Origin: Collinsella aerofaciens
Lineage (GTDB): Bacteria; Actinomycetota; Coriobacteriia; Coriobacteriales; Coriobacteriaceae
NCBI RefSeq assembly: GCF_028209625.1
Contig: NZ_JAQLDU010000001.1
Coordinates: forward strand, 124,001 to 188,000
DNA: 64,000 nucleotides
Direction of reading: 5' to 3'
Shown here: in pieces, positions 48,429 to 56,342 of the stretch
Numbering within the stretch: the first letter of the stretch is position 1
How the letters are laid out: the number at the start of each line of letters is the position of its first letter
The notes under the pieces: model-generated
Database searches by the model: none
The model's input: the letters and a program-made list of their open reading frames with translations, nothing else
Told to the model about the DNA's origin: nothing
Program-made: the position numbers and the translations under genes

Positions 48429-49367
48429 TTACAAATCCTCACTCTCGATATTTGAGTACTTTCCTAAATCAAACTCATAGACAACATGTACTTCTCGGTC
48501 CTCTAATGGCGGTGGCGTCATGTAATCGGGCCCATAAAGCGCTTCCATATAAACCTTGAAATCATTGGGCACTGGAAGCAGAAGTCCTTCAAACTCACCC
48601 GGCTCTGTTGGAAAAAATGCATCGCGACTATATAGCTCACCAAAATAGTGTTTGCGTCCAGTCGGTATTGAAATGTACTTACTGCTACTATTGCGATACT
48701 TGGAATTCCATCGATTCCAAAGCGCCACCCATTTTTCAGGGGTGTAGAAAGAAAACAACTTCCCGATCATTTCCTTACGCTTAAAGACTTTTAAGGCAGA
48801 TTCGTTGCCGGCAACCAAAGAGTTATATAAATCTGCATGCGCCTCAAAGCGACGACACGAATAGCAGAACCCCAGAGCCATAGATATAAAGCCATGAATT
48901 CCGCGGCAAATAAAATTATCTGGAACACTTTCGAGTAGAAAAATATCGATATAAGCACCACAACTCGAACTAGGAAGACCGATATCATCTCTGTTTCGGA
49001 CAATGGTTCCGTTAAGACGCATTCTCGCAAAGCCCAAATCATAACCATCGGTCAAACCAGGAATTTGAATGGTGTATTTACCTGGGAATAAAGAATTGAT
49101 GGCATCAACAAACTTTGTCAAATCATCATGAATCAAATTAATGTCAATATCATCGTCCCATGGAATAAATCCATGATGGCGAAGAGACCCAAGGCAGGTG
49201 CCGCCACTTAAGGTCCATCGAGCTTCAGCTTTATTTGCAGCAACCTGAAAATCTTGAAGCATCATTTTAAGAACATTTTGAAGCGAGCAGAGTGAATCTC
49301 CCGTCAACTCGATTGTTGAGCTTTTGTTCTTTATATGTTTAAACAATTCAAAAGTTGATAAACCCAT
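48429..49367 (-). CDS. LicD-family phosphotransferase
   Basis: 312 aa. The LicD hallmark TLSGGTCLGSLRHHGFIPWDDDIDI is present in outline (SGGTxLG...HxGFIPWDDDID, residues about 50-75). LicD and related nucleotidyltransferase-fold enzymes move phosphocholine or phosphoribitol from a CDP donor onto glycans. With the adjacent CDP-forming enzyme this suggests a phosphodiester-linked decoration. Start ATG at 49367. Confidence 0.85.
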   Translation of the reverse strand: MGLSTFELFKHIKNKSSTIELTGDSLCSLQNVLKMMLQDFQVAANKAEARWTLSGGTCLGSLRHHGFIPWDDDIDINLIHDDLTKFVDAINSLFPGKYTIQIPGLTDGYDLGFARMRLNGTIVRNRDDIGLPSSSCGAYIDIFLLESVPDNFICRGIHGFISMALGFCYSCRRFEAHADLYNSLVAGNESALKVFKRKEMIGKLFSFYTPEKWVALWNRWNSKYRNSSSKYISIPTGRKHYFGELYSRDAFFPTEPGEFEGLLLPVPNDFKVYMEALYGPDYMTPPPLEDREVHVVYEFDLGKYSNIESEDL

Positions 49368-49382
49368 TGTTAATTATCCGAC

Positions 49383-50192
49383 CTAAAAACTACGTTTATA
49401 TTTTTTGCCAAAAAACTTGGCTGCCAAAAAACCGCTACCCTTAGCAATCCAGTCAACTGGTTCCGGGCTGATGGTAGGCATTTCTGCCAACTTGATGTCA
49501 TTTGTCGACAACCAGGTATCTAGTAACATCTCGCTGATGCGACCAGGCCATCGAGCATTAAACGCATCGTATTCTGTTGAATCCAAAGATCTTTCTATTT
49601 TCTCGAGCACAAAGAAGAGCCACTCGCAATAAGCGTTAAACACAACACCTTCAGCAACGAACATATTAAACATATGAGCTTTGGTGCCAGACATTTCACG
49701 TTCGAAGGCGGGAATATATTTGGGGCAATAATAATTAAGTGCCGCTCGCGTTGCATCTAGCTGTTCACCCGGAAGAGTATGACGATAGTGCGCCTCAACG
49801 GTATCGATATAATAGTTGCGAGCCTTGGGAACGATTACCTGTGAATTTGTTGAGTCAAATACTTCCTTAAAATCCTCGCTACCCGCAATTAGATCAAAAG
49901 GATTTTTGGATTTTGCCTTTGACGAATCAATGGTTTTAAAATGCCGTCTGTAGTGTACCAAGCCCTTATAAAAGGAACTGCAATTCTTCCAAAGCCAGTA
50001 CATCCCAGTAAGCTCAGAATAAGAAGCGTTTTTTTGAGAGATATTATCCCCCAGGTTATCCTGCTGCATGTCCAAACAAACTTCCGGATGTAAATCTGCC
50101 CCAACGTGAAGGGGGAGATAACACTTATCATTCGGCATGCAATACGGCTTATGAGCTGCAACAGCAACCGTAATATCCTTCTGTGAAGACAA
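49383..50192 (-). CDS. DUF4422 capsular polysaccharide glycosyltransferase
   Basis: 269 aa. ITVAVAAHKPYCMPNDKCYL at the start, QDNLGDNISQKNASYSELTG and MYWLWKN...GLVHYRRHF are DUF4422 hallmarks; family members transfer galactofuranose or similar residues in capsule synthesis. The start is set at TTG 50192, preceded by GGAAGG 7 nt away, right after the sugar-transferase stop; a 14-codon longer frame overlaps that gene. Confidence 0.82.
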   Translation of the reverse strand: MSSQKDITVAVAAHKPYCMPNDKCYLPLHVGADLHPEVCLDMQQDNLGDNISQKNASYSELTGMYWLWKNCSSFYKGLVHYRRHFKTIDSSKAKSKNPFDLIAGSEDFKEVFDSTNSQVIVPKARNYYIDTVEAHYRHTLPGEQLDATRAALNYYCPKYIPAFEREMSGTKAHMFNMFVAEGVVFNAYCEWLFFVLEKIERSLDSTEYDAFNARWPGRISEMLLDTWLSTNDIKLAEMPTISPEPVDWIAKGSGFLAAKFFGKKYKRSF

Positions 50193-50196
50193 TTGT

Positions 50197-50898
50197 CTAC
50201 CTTCCACTTTTACGTTTTCCAAACATGGCACCAAAAGTGCCAGCTAAGCATTTCCAGTCCATACGGAAGCAGCGATTCTGAACGTAGCGAAGTTCTATCT
50301 TTTGCCTCAGACCACTCTCAAAGGTCGCTTCATTGCGATCAGTCGCTTGCCAAAGTCCAGTAATTCCAGGCTGAACTGAGAGCAGCTCAGCCTTTTCTTC
50401 ATCCGAAAAATGCTGCTCAAGCTCATCCCTTGTAATGGGACGGGGGCCAATGACTGAAAGATCGCCGTTCAGCACATTGAGAAACTGAGGCATCTCATCG
50501 ATGGAGCATTTACGAATGAATTGACCAATCTTGGTAATGCGGGGGTCGTCGTCAACCTTGCGCTCGACTTCCCACTGATGCAGCTGCTCAGGACTCAAAT
50601 ACTTCTGCACATCACCCGCATCGGCGACCATACTGCGAAGCTTAAAAATCCTGATTGTCTTTCCGCCCTTACCAACGCGCTCTTGCGTATACATAGGACT
50701 GCCAGGCGATTCAAGGCTAATGAGCGCACACACGATGGCGATAGGGATAAGCAGCAGCACGCTCATCAAAAGACTGAATACAAGGTCAAACAGTCTCTTA
50801 ATAAAGCGGTAGCCAAGCGTACCGCTCGGTTTAATCTCTTTAATAGCCAGTGCATCCCCCACAGATACACAGCTCTCTGTTACTTCTTTAGCAGCCAC
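50197..50898 (-). CDS. Initiating undecaprenyl-phosphate sugar phosphotransferase
   Basis: 233 aa from the GTG at 50898. One membrane hairpin (LFDLVFSLLMSVLLLIPIAI) precedes the catalytic domain with YTQERVGKGGKTIRIFKLRSM, SIDEMPQFLNVLNGDLSVIG and PGITGLWQ. These are hallmarks of the WbaP/EpsL-type enzymes that start repeat-unit assembly on undecaprenyl phosphate. The frame stays open back to 51033 inside loaP. The true start is uncertain because no strong ribosome binding site is visible. Confidence 0.88.
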   Translation of the reverse strand: MAAKEVTESCVSVGDALAIKEIKPSGTLGYRFIKRLFDLVFSLLMSVLLLIPIAIVCALISLESPGSPMYTQERVGKGGKTIRIFKLRSMVADAGDVQKYLSPEQLHQWEVERKVDDDPRITKIGQFIRKCSIDEMPQFLNVLNGDLSVIGPRPITRDELEQHFSDEEKAELLSVQPGITGLWQATDRNEATFESGLRQKIELRYVQNRCFRMDWKCLAGTFGAMFGKRKSGR

Positions 50899-50926
50899 AA
50901 TAAAACTTACGTCCCTGTCCCCGGGA

Positions 50927-50934
50927 CCCCCCCC
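50927..50934. repeat. G8 homopolymer in front of the sugar transferase
   Basis: Eight consecutive C on the plus strand (G8 on the coding strand), preceded by a short GTCCC/GGGAC hairpin. It lies in the 82-bp gap between loaP and the GTG used for the initiating transferase. It would be inside the gene if translation began further upstream, where slippage would change the frame. Confidence 0.6.
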
Positions 50935-50980
50935 GTCTATGAATCCAAAATGCGAACGAATAGCTGGCGCAACGTCTCCC

Positions 50981-51571
50981 TTACGTTTTGCTGGGAACGT
51001 CGAGCGGCAGCAGCTCCCTAAATGTGGAGTCACCCTCGCCCACGTCTACCAGGCACCAGCGCTTATGACGGTCGATCTTCTTTACGCGGGCCTCTTGCCC
51101 CACCAAGGGCCCCTGTTCTATGTGCAACACGCCGTCTTCTATGCGCGCAACGCTGTTGCGTACCACGCCGTCGTCGTCGAGCACGCTGCAATACCAATCC
51201 TGCGCATCGTCCGGCATGGGCATGTACGCCCGCTCCCTACTGCCGGCGATGCGACAGCCAAAGCTCAACTGGGCCAAAGCCCTATCGAGCGAGGCGGCAT
51301 CGTGCGTGGCGACGAAGAAATATTCCTTGTACATGGGTTTGGTTTGGAGCGACCATGCACCGTCCCGCTTAAACCAGAACTCCTTTTGCATCACAAAAGC
51401 GTTCTGCATCAGCTCGTGCGGGATAATGCGGCGGACCTTTTCGCAGGTCTCGCGCTCTTTGCCGTTGGGGGTGTAAACCAGATACCAGCGGACGCGGTCA
51501 TGCTGGCTGATGGTGGTGGCGCCGTTAAATGCGCCCGGCAGCTGCCCTTGGCGCCGTGCCGTCTGCTCCAT
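50981..51571 (-). CDS. LoaP-like NusG paralog
   Basis: 196 aa. NGN domain RWYLVYTPNGKERETCEKV (residues about 27-45) and KEYFFVATHDAASLDRALAQL, and a C-terminal KOW domain with QGPLVGQEARVKKIDRHKR. The first position in a polysaccharide operon matches LoaP, a specialised NusG paralog that suppresses termination within long biosynthetic operons. The start at 51571 is set by GAGGGGGGCGAG upstream. The general nusG gene is elsewhere. Confidence 0.85.
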   Translation of the reverse strand: MEQTARRQGQLPGAFNGATTISQHDRVRWYLVYTPNGKERETCEKVRRIIPHELMQNAFVMQKEFWFKRDGAWSLQTKPMYKEYFFVATHDAASLDRALAQLSFGCRIAGSRERAYMPMPDDAQDWYCSVLDDDGVVRNSVARIEDGVLHIEQGPLVGQEARVKKIDRHKRWCLVDVGEGDSTFRELLPLDVPSKT

Positions 51572-51660
51572 GTTCTCGCCCCCCTCCTCTTGGCTTTGCG
51601 ATGCACGCAAATGCAGGGGCGTTTAGAACAGGCTTCTCGCTCGCAGCTAGGCGCAGTCGC

Positions 51661-51791
51661 AAAAGTACAGGTTTTTGTATCTTTCGACAGACGACATTAT
51701 ACGAGCAATTAATCAGCGTTTGCCCAGATTACGCAAAATGTACTGCTAGTAGGTACATCTCCATACCCCTCTATAAAAACCTGTACCTTTT
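51661..51791. promoter_or_regulatory. Polysaccharide operon promoter region with flanking inverted repeat
   Basis: Arms GTACAGGTTTTT (51665-51676) and AAAAACCTGTAC (51775-51786), perfect over 12 bp and similar beyond, lie on both sides of a TATAAT on the minus strand (51701-51696). No good -35 is seen. The spacing (about 100 bp) and position on either side of the start suggest a looping operator. A smaller hairpin ATGTAC/GTACAT lies between at 51739-51757. Confidence 0.5.
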
Positions 51792-51802
51792 TGTGCAACA
51801 AA

Positions 51803-51827
51803 AAAAGCCGCTCAACCAGCGGCTTTT
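51803..51827 (-). terminator. Second terminator after thrS
   Basis: Stem AAAAGCCGCT/AGCGGCTTTT with a 5-nt loop and a T-run on the minus strand. It is in tandem with the terminator at 51849 and also insulates the polysaccharide promoter. Confidence 0.8.
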
Positions 51828-51848
51828 CTTAATTCGGCATGAAAAAAA

Positions 51849-51875
51849 GGCGACCGCCCTTTGTGGACGGTCGCC
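51849..51875 (-). terminator. Terminator of thrS
   Basis: Stem GGCGACCG/CGGTCGCC extended by CC/GG, followed by seven T on the minus strand. It starts 25 nt after the thrS stop. Confidence 0.88.
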
Positions 51876-51900
51876 TATGTTAATTGTTGTGCAGCTTGCC

Positions 51901-53664
51901 TTAGGCGCGGGTCTTGATCTCCTCGGTCACCTTCGCAACAAACTCGTCGACGCTCATCTGAACGGTCTCGTTGGAGCGATCGCGGACGGAGATGTTGCCG
52001 GCCTCGACCTCCTTCTCGCCCAAGATGAGCATGTAGGGCACGCGGTCGATGCTGCGGGCCTCGCGGATCTTGTAGCCGATCTTCTCGTCGCGGTCGTCGC
52101 AGACCACGCGAATGCCGGCCTCCTCCAGCTTGGCGCACACCTCGTGGGCATAGTCGCGGCTCTTCTCAGAGACGGGAAGCGCCTTGACCTGCACGGGGGC
52201 CAGCCAGGTGGGGAACTTGCCCGCAAAGTGCTCAATCAGAATACCAATGAAGCGCTCGATGGAGCCAAAGCATACGCGGTGCAGCATGATGGGGCGCTTC
52301 TTGGTGCCGTCGGCGTCCACGTACTCCAGATCAAAGTTGAGCGGCATCTGGAAGTCGAGCTGGACGGTACCGCACTGCCAGGTGCGGCCGAGCGAGTCCT
52401 CCAGATGGAAGTCGATCTTGGGGCCGTAGAAGGCGCCGTCGCCCTCGTTGACCTCGTAGTCCATGCCCAGCTTCTCCAGAGCGGTGCGCAGGCCCTCCTC
52501 GGCGCGAGCCCAGTCCTCATCCGAACCCATGGAGTCCTCGGGGCGGGTGGAAAGCTCAACGTGGTACTTAAAGCCAAACTTCTGATACACGGAGTCGATC
52601 AGATTGACCACACCCACGATCTCGTCGGTCAGCTGGTCGGGACGCACAAACAGGTGAGCGTCGTCCTGGTTAAAGCAGCGCACGCGGAACAGGCCGTGCA
52701 GGGCGCCGCGCAGCTCGTGGCGGTGTACCAGGCCAATCTCGCCGGCGCGGATGGGCAGCTCGCGATAGGAGTGCGGCTTGGAGGCGTACACCAGCACGCC
52801 GCCCGGGCAGTTCATGGGCTTAATGCAGTACTCTTCGTCGTCGATGACGGTGGAGTACATGTTGTCCTTGTAGTGGTCCCAGTGGCCCGAGGTCTTCCAC
52901 AGCTGCTTGTTCATGATGAGCGGCGTGGAGATCTCCACGTAGCCGGCCTTGTGGTGGATCTCGCGCCAGTAGTCCAGCAGCGTGTTCTTAAGGATCATGC
53001 CGTTGGGCAGGAAGAACGGGAAGCCGGGAGCCTCGTCGCGCATCATAAAGAGGTCCATCTCGCGGCCAATCTTACGGTGGTCGCGCTTCTTGGCCTCCTC
53101 CAGCATGTGCATGTGCTCGTCGAGCTCCTCCTTGGTGGCAAAGGCGACGCCGTTGATGCGGGTGAGCATCTTGTTGTCCTTGTCGCCCTTCCAGTAAGCG
53201 CCCGAGACGCCGGTGAGCTTAAAGGCCTTGAGCGCCTTGGTGTAGCAGATGTGGGGGCCGACGCACATGTCGATGTAGTCGCCCTGCTGGTAGAAGGTGA
53301 TACGGGCGTCGTCGTCCAGGTCGCCGATGTGCTCGACCTTGTACTTCTCGCCGCGCTCCTCCATAAGGGCGATGGCCTCGGCGCGGGGCTTCTCAAAGAC
53401 GGTGAACCTGAGGTTCTCCTTGACAATCTTCTTCATTTCGGCCTCAATCGCGGGGAAGTCGTCCTCGCTGATCTTGACGCCCTCGGGCAGGTCGACGTCG
53501 TAGTAGAAGCCGTTGTCGGTCGCGGGGCCGTAGGCAAAGTCGGCCTGGGGGTACAGACGCTTGATGGCCTGCGCCATGATGTGCGCGGCAGAGTGGCGGA
53601 TGACGTGCGTGACCTCGTCCTGCGGGAGCTCGGCCACCGAACCGTCATTGTAGAGTGCCTTCAT
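51901..53664 (-). CDS. thrS: Threonyl-tRNA synthetase, without TGS domain
   Basis: 587 aa. The N-terminal editing domain begins almost at once with HVIRHSAAHIMAQAIKRLYP, with the HxxxH and later the HICYTKALK motif. The class II core has TPLIMNKQLWKTSGHWDHY, MNCPGG, YRELPIRAGEIG, HELRGALHGLFRVR and a C-terminal anticodon domain. The usual N-terminal TGS domain (about 60 aa) is absent. AGGAG lies 11 nt before the ATG at 53664. A longer frame reaches 53775 but is not protein-like. Confidence 0.95.
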   Translation of the reverse strand: MKALYNDGSVAELPQDEVTHVIRHSAAHIMAQAIKRLYPQADFAYGPATDNGFYYDVDLPEGVKISEDDFPAIEAEMKKIVKENLRFTVFEKPRAEAIALMEERGEKYKVEHIGDLDDDARITFYQQGDYIDMCVGPHICYTKALKAFKLTGVSGAYWKGDKDNKMLTRINGVAFATKEELDEHMHMLEEAKKRDHRKIGREMDLFMMRDEAPGFPFFLPNGMILKNTLLDYWREIHHKAGYVEISTPLIMNKQLWKTSGHWDHYKDNMYSTVIDDEEYCIKPMNCPGGVLVYASKPHSYRELPIRAGEIGLVHRHELRGALHGLFRVRCFNQDDAHLFVRPDQLTDEIVGVVNLIDSVYQKFGFKYHVELSTRPEDSMGSDEDWARAEEGLRTALEKLGMDYEVNEGDGAFYGPKIDFHLEDSLGRTWQCGTVQLDFQMPLNFDLEYVDADGTKKRPIMLHRVCFGSIERFIGILIEHFAGKFPTWLAPVQVKALPVSEKSRDYAHEVCAKLEEAGIRVVCDDRDEKIGYKIREARSIDRVPYMLILGEKEVEAGNISVRDRSNETVQMSVDEFVAKVTEEIKTRA

Positions 53665-53890
53665 GGGTATGTTTTCTCCTCTCGGATGCCTGATGCAAGT
53701 GCGTGCGATGCGCTCGGCGTTTTTGACTTGCATCATTATAGGCAGGTTGCCTTGGTATACAAGCGCCCGCCGCACCTAAATGGCACGGCGGGCGATTTTC
53801 TACGCATGCTTCATCGTGTGGGCGCGGGGTGTGGGGCGCGCGTGGCTTGCGGCGTGCCCGTGGCTTGCGTCCGGCCCGGCGATGGATGCG

Positions 53891-54322
53891 TTACTGGATG
53901 CGAGTTCGGCAGTAGGGGCAGACTTTCCAGTGCGCATCGAGCGGGCGATGGCAGCTGGGGCAGACGTTACGAACCTGGGTATCGCACACCGGGCAGACGA
54001 CGAAGTCCTTCTCGATGGGCGCGCCGCACTGCGGGCAGGTGCCGTACTGGGCAAGCTGGCGCTCGCGCAAGGCCATGTCCAGCTCCTGCTCCTCGCGGTC
54101 AGACGCATAGGAGTGCGGACGCAGGACCAGGTAGGCGATGAGACCCACAAACGGGATGAGGGCGATGATGCCCCATGCCACGTAGGCGCTGGCGCCGCGG
54201 CGGCGAGCGTCGATGAACACATAGACGACCGACAGCACATACAGGGCGATGATAAAGCCAACGAAGGCATAGACGACGCCCATAAGCTGCGGCGACATGA
54301 GCTCGGAGATGTACTTGGACAT
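53891..54322 (-). CDS. Two-pass membrane protein with zinc ribbons
   Basis: 143 aa. Two hydrophobic segments (residues about 13-36 and 48-68, with ARRRGASAYVAWG between) come before a cytoplasmic part with CPQCGAPIEKDFVVCPVC and CPSCHRPLDAHWKVCPYC: two zinc-ribbon (DZANK-like) units. Function unknown; such proteins are common in Actinobacteria. GAAAGG lies 8 nt before the ATG at 54322. Confidence 0.8.
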   Translation of the reverse strand: MSKYISELMSPQLMGVVYAFVGFIIALYVLSVVYVFIDARRRGASAYVAWGIIALIPFVGLIAYLVLRPHSYASDREEQELDMALRERQLAQYGTCPQCGAPIEKDFVVCPVCDTQVRNVCPSCHRPLDAHWKVCPYCRTRIQ

Positions 54323-54422
54323 TACGGGTACCTTTCGGAATATTAACAGTCCGGTCAAGTTTACCACGGGGTTTGTTTATATGGGACCACGGCTAGGGGC
54401 GGGGCTGGCGCGGACACAAACA

Positions 54423-54716
54423 TCTCAATCTGTAACAGGTGGAGGCGAAATCCGGGTCTAGGTGTTACAGATTGAGACACAGGGCCCCTCCCCGACTTCA
54501 ATCTCGATCTGTAACATCTTGGGCCCCAAAACCCCTCTTACTGTTACAGATCGAGACATTCAAAATCCGCCGGAAGGTTTGTCTCGATCTGTAACATCTA
54601 GAACCCAAATCATCAGCTAACTGTTACAGATCGAGACAAAGAAAAAACTCCAGACCGAATGTCTCAATCTGTAACAGTTGCTCAGCAAAAACAGTCCCAG
54701 ATGTTACAGATCGAGA
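54423..54716. repeat. Array of eight 15-bp half-sites at 40-bp steps in alternating orientation
   Basis: Half-site TCTCRATCTGTAACA starts at 54423, 54502, 54582 and 54662 on the plus strand; its complement TGTTACAGATYGAGA starts at 54463, 54542, 54622 and 54702. Steps are 40, 39, 40, 40, 40, 40, 40. All seven spacers are different and 24-25 nt long. Each plus/minus pair can form a hairpin with a 25-nt loop whose middle is A-rich. Not a CRISPR, where repeats are direct. It fills the gap between two divergent genes. Confidence 0.9.
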
Positions 54717-54854
54717 CAAATCTCCGGCATCGAAGGTAGCAGACGAGGTTATCGACGTTACTGAGTCTCCCCTCTCCTGCCGTTGGCGGGTGTTGCGGGG
54801 CTGTTCGCCGCATTGCCGCCGCGCTGGGGATGTATAGACCGTAGGATAGTATTA

Positions 54855-54869
54855 TTGACAGCCTGTCAA
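54855..54869. promoter_or_regulatory. Dyad TTGACA-GCC-TGTCAA before the flavoprotein operon
   Basis: A perfect 6-3-6 dyad located 17 nt upstream of the GTG start of the GlpA-like gene. It is placed like an operator; TAGTAT just upstream could be a -10 box. A GntR-type regulator is one possibility, without further support. Confidence 0.4.
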
Positions 54870-54886
54870 CTCGTCTGGGAGGCACC

Positions 54887-56341
54887 GTGAGCGAAACGTT
54901 TGATATCGCGATTGTCGGCGCGGGCATCACCGGATGCGCCATCGCGCGGCAGCTCGCGCGATATGACCTGTCCATTTGCGTAGTCGAGGCGGCCAACGAC
55001 ATCGCGTTTGGGGCGTCGAAGGCCAACGGCGGCCTGGTGCACGCCGGTTACGATCCGGCGCCGGGCACGGTTAAGGCGCAGGTCAACGCCCGCGGCTGCG
55101 AGTTGTACGGTACGTGGGCGCAGGAGCTGGGCTTTCTGTTCTGCCGCACCGGTTCGATGGTGCTGGGCTTTAACGACGAGGACCGTGCGCATCTGGAGCA
55201 GCTGCGCAGCAACGGCCATGTCAACGGTGTGCCCGAGCTGTCGATCGTCGGACCCGACCGCATCCACGAATTAGAGCCACGCGCCAGTGCCGATGCAACG
55301 TGCGCGTTGTGGTGTCCCTCGACTGGGTTTGTCGACCCGTTTGAGGTTGCCATCGCCGCACTGGAGAACGCCGTGGCCAACGGGGTGACGTTTATGCGCT
55401 CCGCACCCGTGGAGGCGATTGAAGTCGCGGGCTCGGTCGACGACGCGCGCTTTACGCTGGCGACCCCCGCTGGCAACGTGCGCTGCCGTTACCTGATCAA
55501 CGCCGCGGGCAACGGCGCCGCCGACATCTCGCATATGGCGGGCGCCGAGGAGTTCCAGATGGTCTGGCGCCAGGGCAACATCGTGGTGCTGGACAAGGAA
55601 CCGCGCACGCTCATGCCGCTCTACCCCGTGCCGACGCCGGTGTCGAAGGGCGTTATCGTGACAGGCACCGTGCATGGCAACACCGTGATCACCGCCACGG
55701 CTGCTGTGCGCGAGCCGGGCGACACGCAGACCTATGCGAGCGATGTGAACGCGCTGCTGACCGGCGCGCGCAAGCTGGTGCCCGACCTGGACACGCGCCG
55801 CGTGGTGCGCGCGTTTGCCGGCGGGCGTCCGGTCATTCAGGGGACGAACGACTTCTTTATTGGGCAGTCGGCCGTGGTGCCAAGGCTTTTCCAGGCGGCG
55901 GGCATTCAGTCGCCGGGCGTGGCGAGCGCGCCGGCCATTGCCGAGCGCATGGAGCTTGTGATGCGTGAGGCGGGCGTGGAGCTGCACGAGCGGACGGACT
56001 GGAACCCAATTCGCCGCGAGCCGGACGACTTTGACCGCGCACCGCTGGCGCGTAAGGAGGAGCTGATCGAGTCCGATCCCGCGTGGGGACAGATTGTCTG
56101 CCGCTGCGAGACGGTGCCCGAGGCCGAGATTGTGGCCGCGATTCGGCGCCGCCCGGGCGCGGTTTCGGTCGAGGGCGTCAAGCGCCGCTGTCGTGCCGGC
56201 ATGGGTCGGTGCCAGAGCGGTTTTTGCCAGAGCCGTGTGGTGGCGATTCTTGCCCGAGAGCTGGACTGCGACCCCAGCGAGGTATTACTGGAGGACGCCG
56301 GCTCCTGGCTGGTCGAGGGACCTTTGAAGGGGGTGCGCTAG
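54887..56341 (+). CDS. GlpA-like FAD-dependent oxidoreductase with BFD [2Fe-2S] domain
   Basis: 484 aa. The DAO fold starts with DIAIVGAGITGCAIARQLAR (FAD) and continues with SKANGGLVHAGYDP. The C-terminal Cys-rich domain CRCETVPEAEI...CRAGMGRCQSGFC is a BFD-type iron-sulfur module. The family includes glycerol-3-phosphate and 2-hydroxyglutarate dehydrogenases. GTG start with GGGAGG 4 nt away. The following two genes complete a well-known three-gene set; no glycerol kinase is in the window. Confidence 0.88.
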   Translation: MSETFDIAIVGAGITGCAIARQLARYDLSICVVEAANDIAFGASKANGGLVHAGYDPAPGTVKAQVNARGCELYGTWAQELGFLFCRTGSMVLGFNDEDRAHLEQLRSNGHVNGVPELSIVGPDRIHELEPRASADATCALWCPSTGFVDPFEVAIAALENAVANGVTFMRSAPVEAIEVAGSVDDARFTLATPAGNVRCRYLINAAGNGAADISHMAGAEEFQMVWRQGNIVVLDKEPRTLMPLYPVPTPVSKGVIVTGTVHGNTVITATAAVREPGDTQTYASDVNALLTGARKLVPDLDTRRVVRAFAGGRPVIQGTNDFFIGQSAVVPRLFQAAGIQSPGVASAPAIAERMELVMREAGVELHERTDWNPIRREPDDFDRAPLARKEELIESDPAWGQIVCRCETVPEAEIVAAIRRRPGAVSVEGVKRRCRAGMGRCQSGFCQSRVVAILARELDCDPSEVLLEDAGSWLVEGPLKGVR

Positions 56342-56342
56342 G

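Noticed and set aside
50899..51033. N-terminal extension of the initiating sugar transferase into loaP
   Set aside because: The extension overlaps loaP coding sequence, has no membrane or catalytic motif and no ribosome binding site.
54423..54716. CRISPR array
   Set aside because: Repeats alternate in orientation, are just 15-19 nt long and no cas genes are present.
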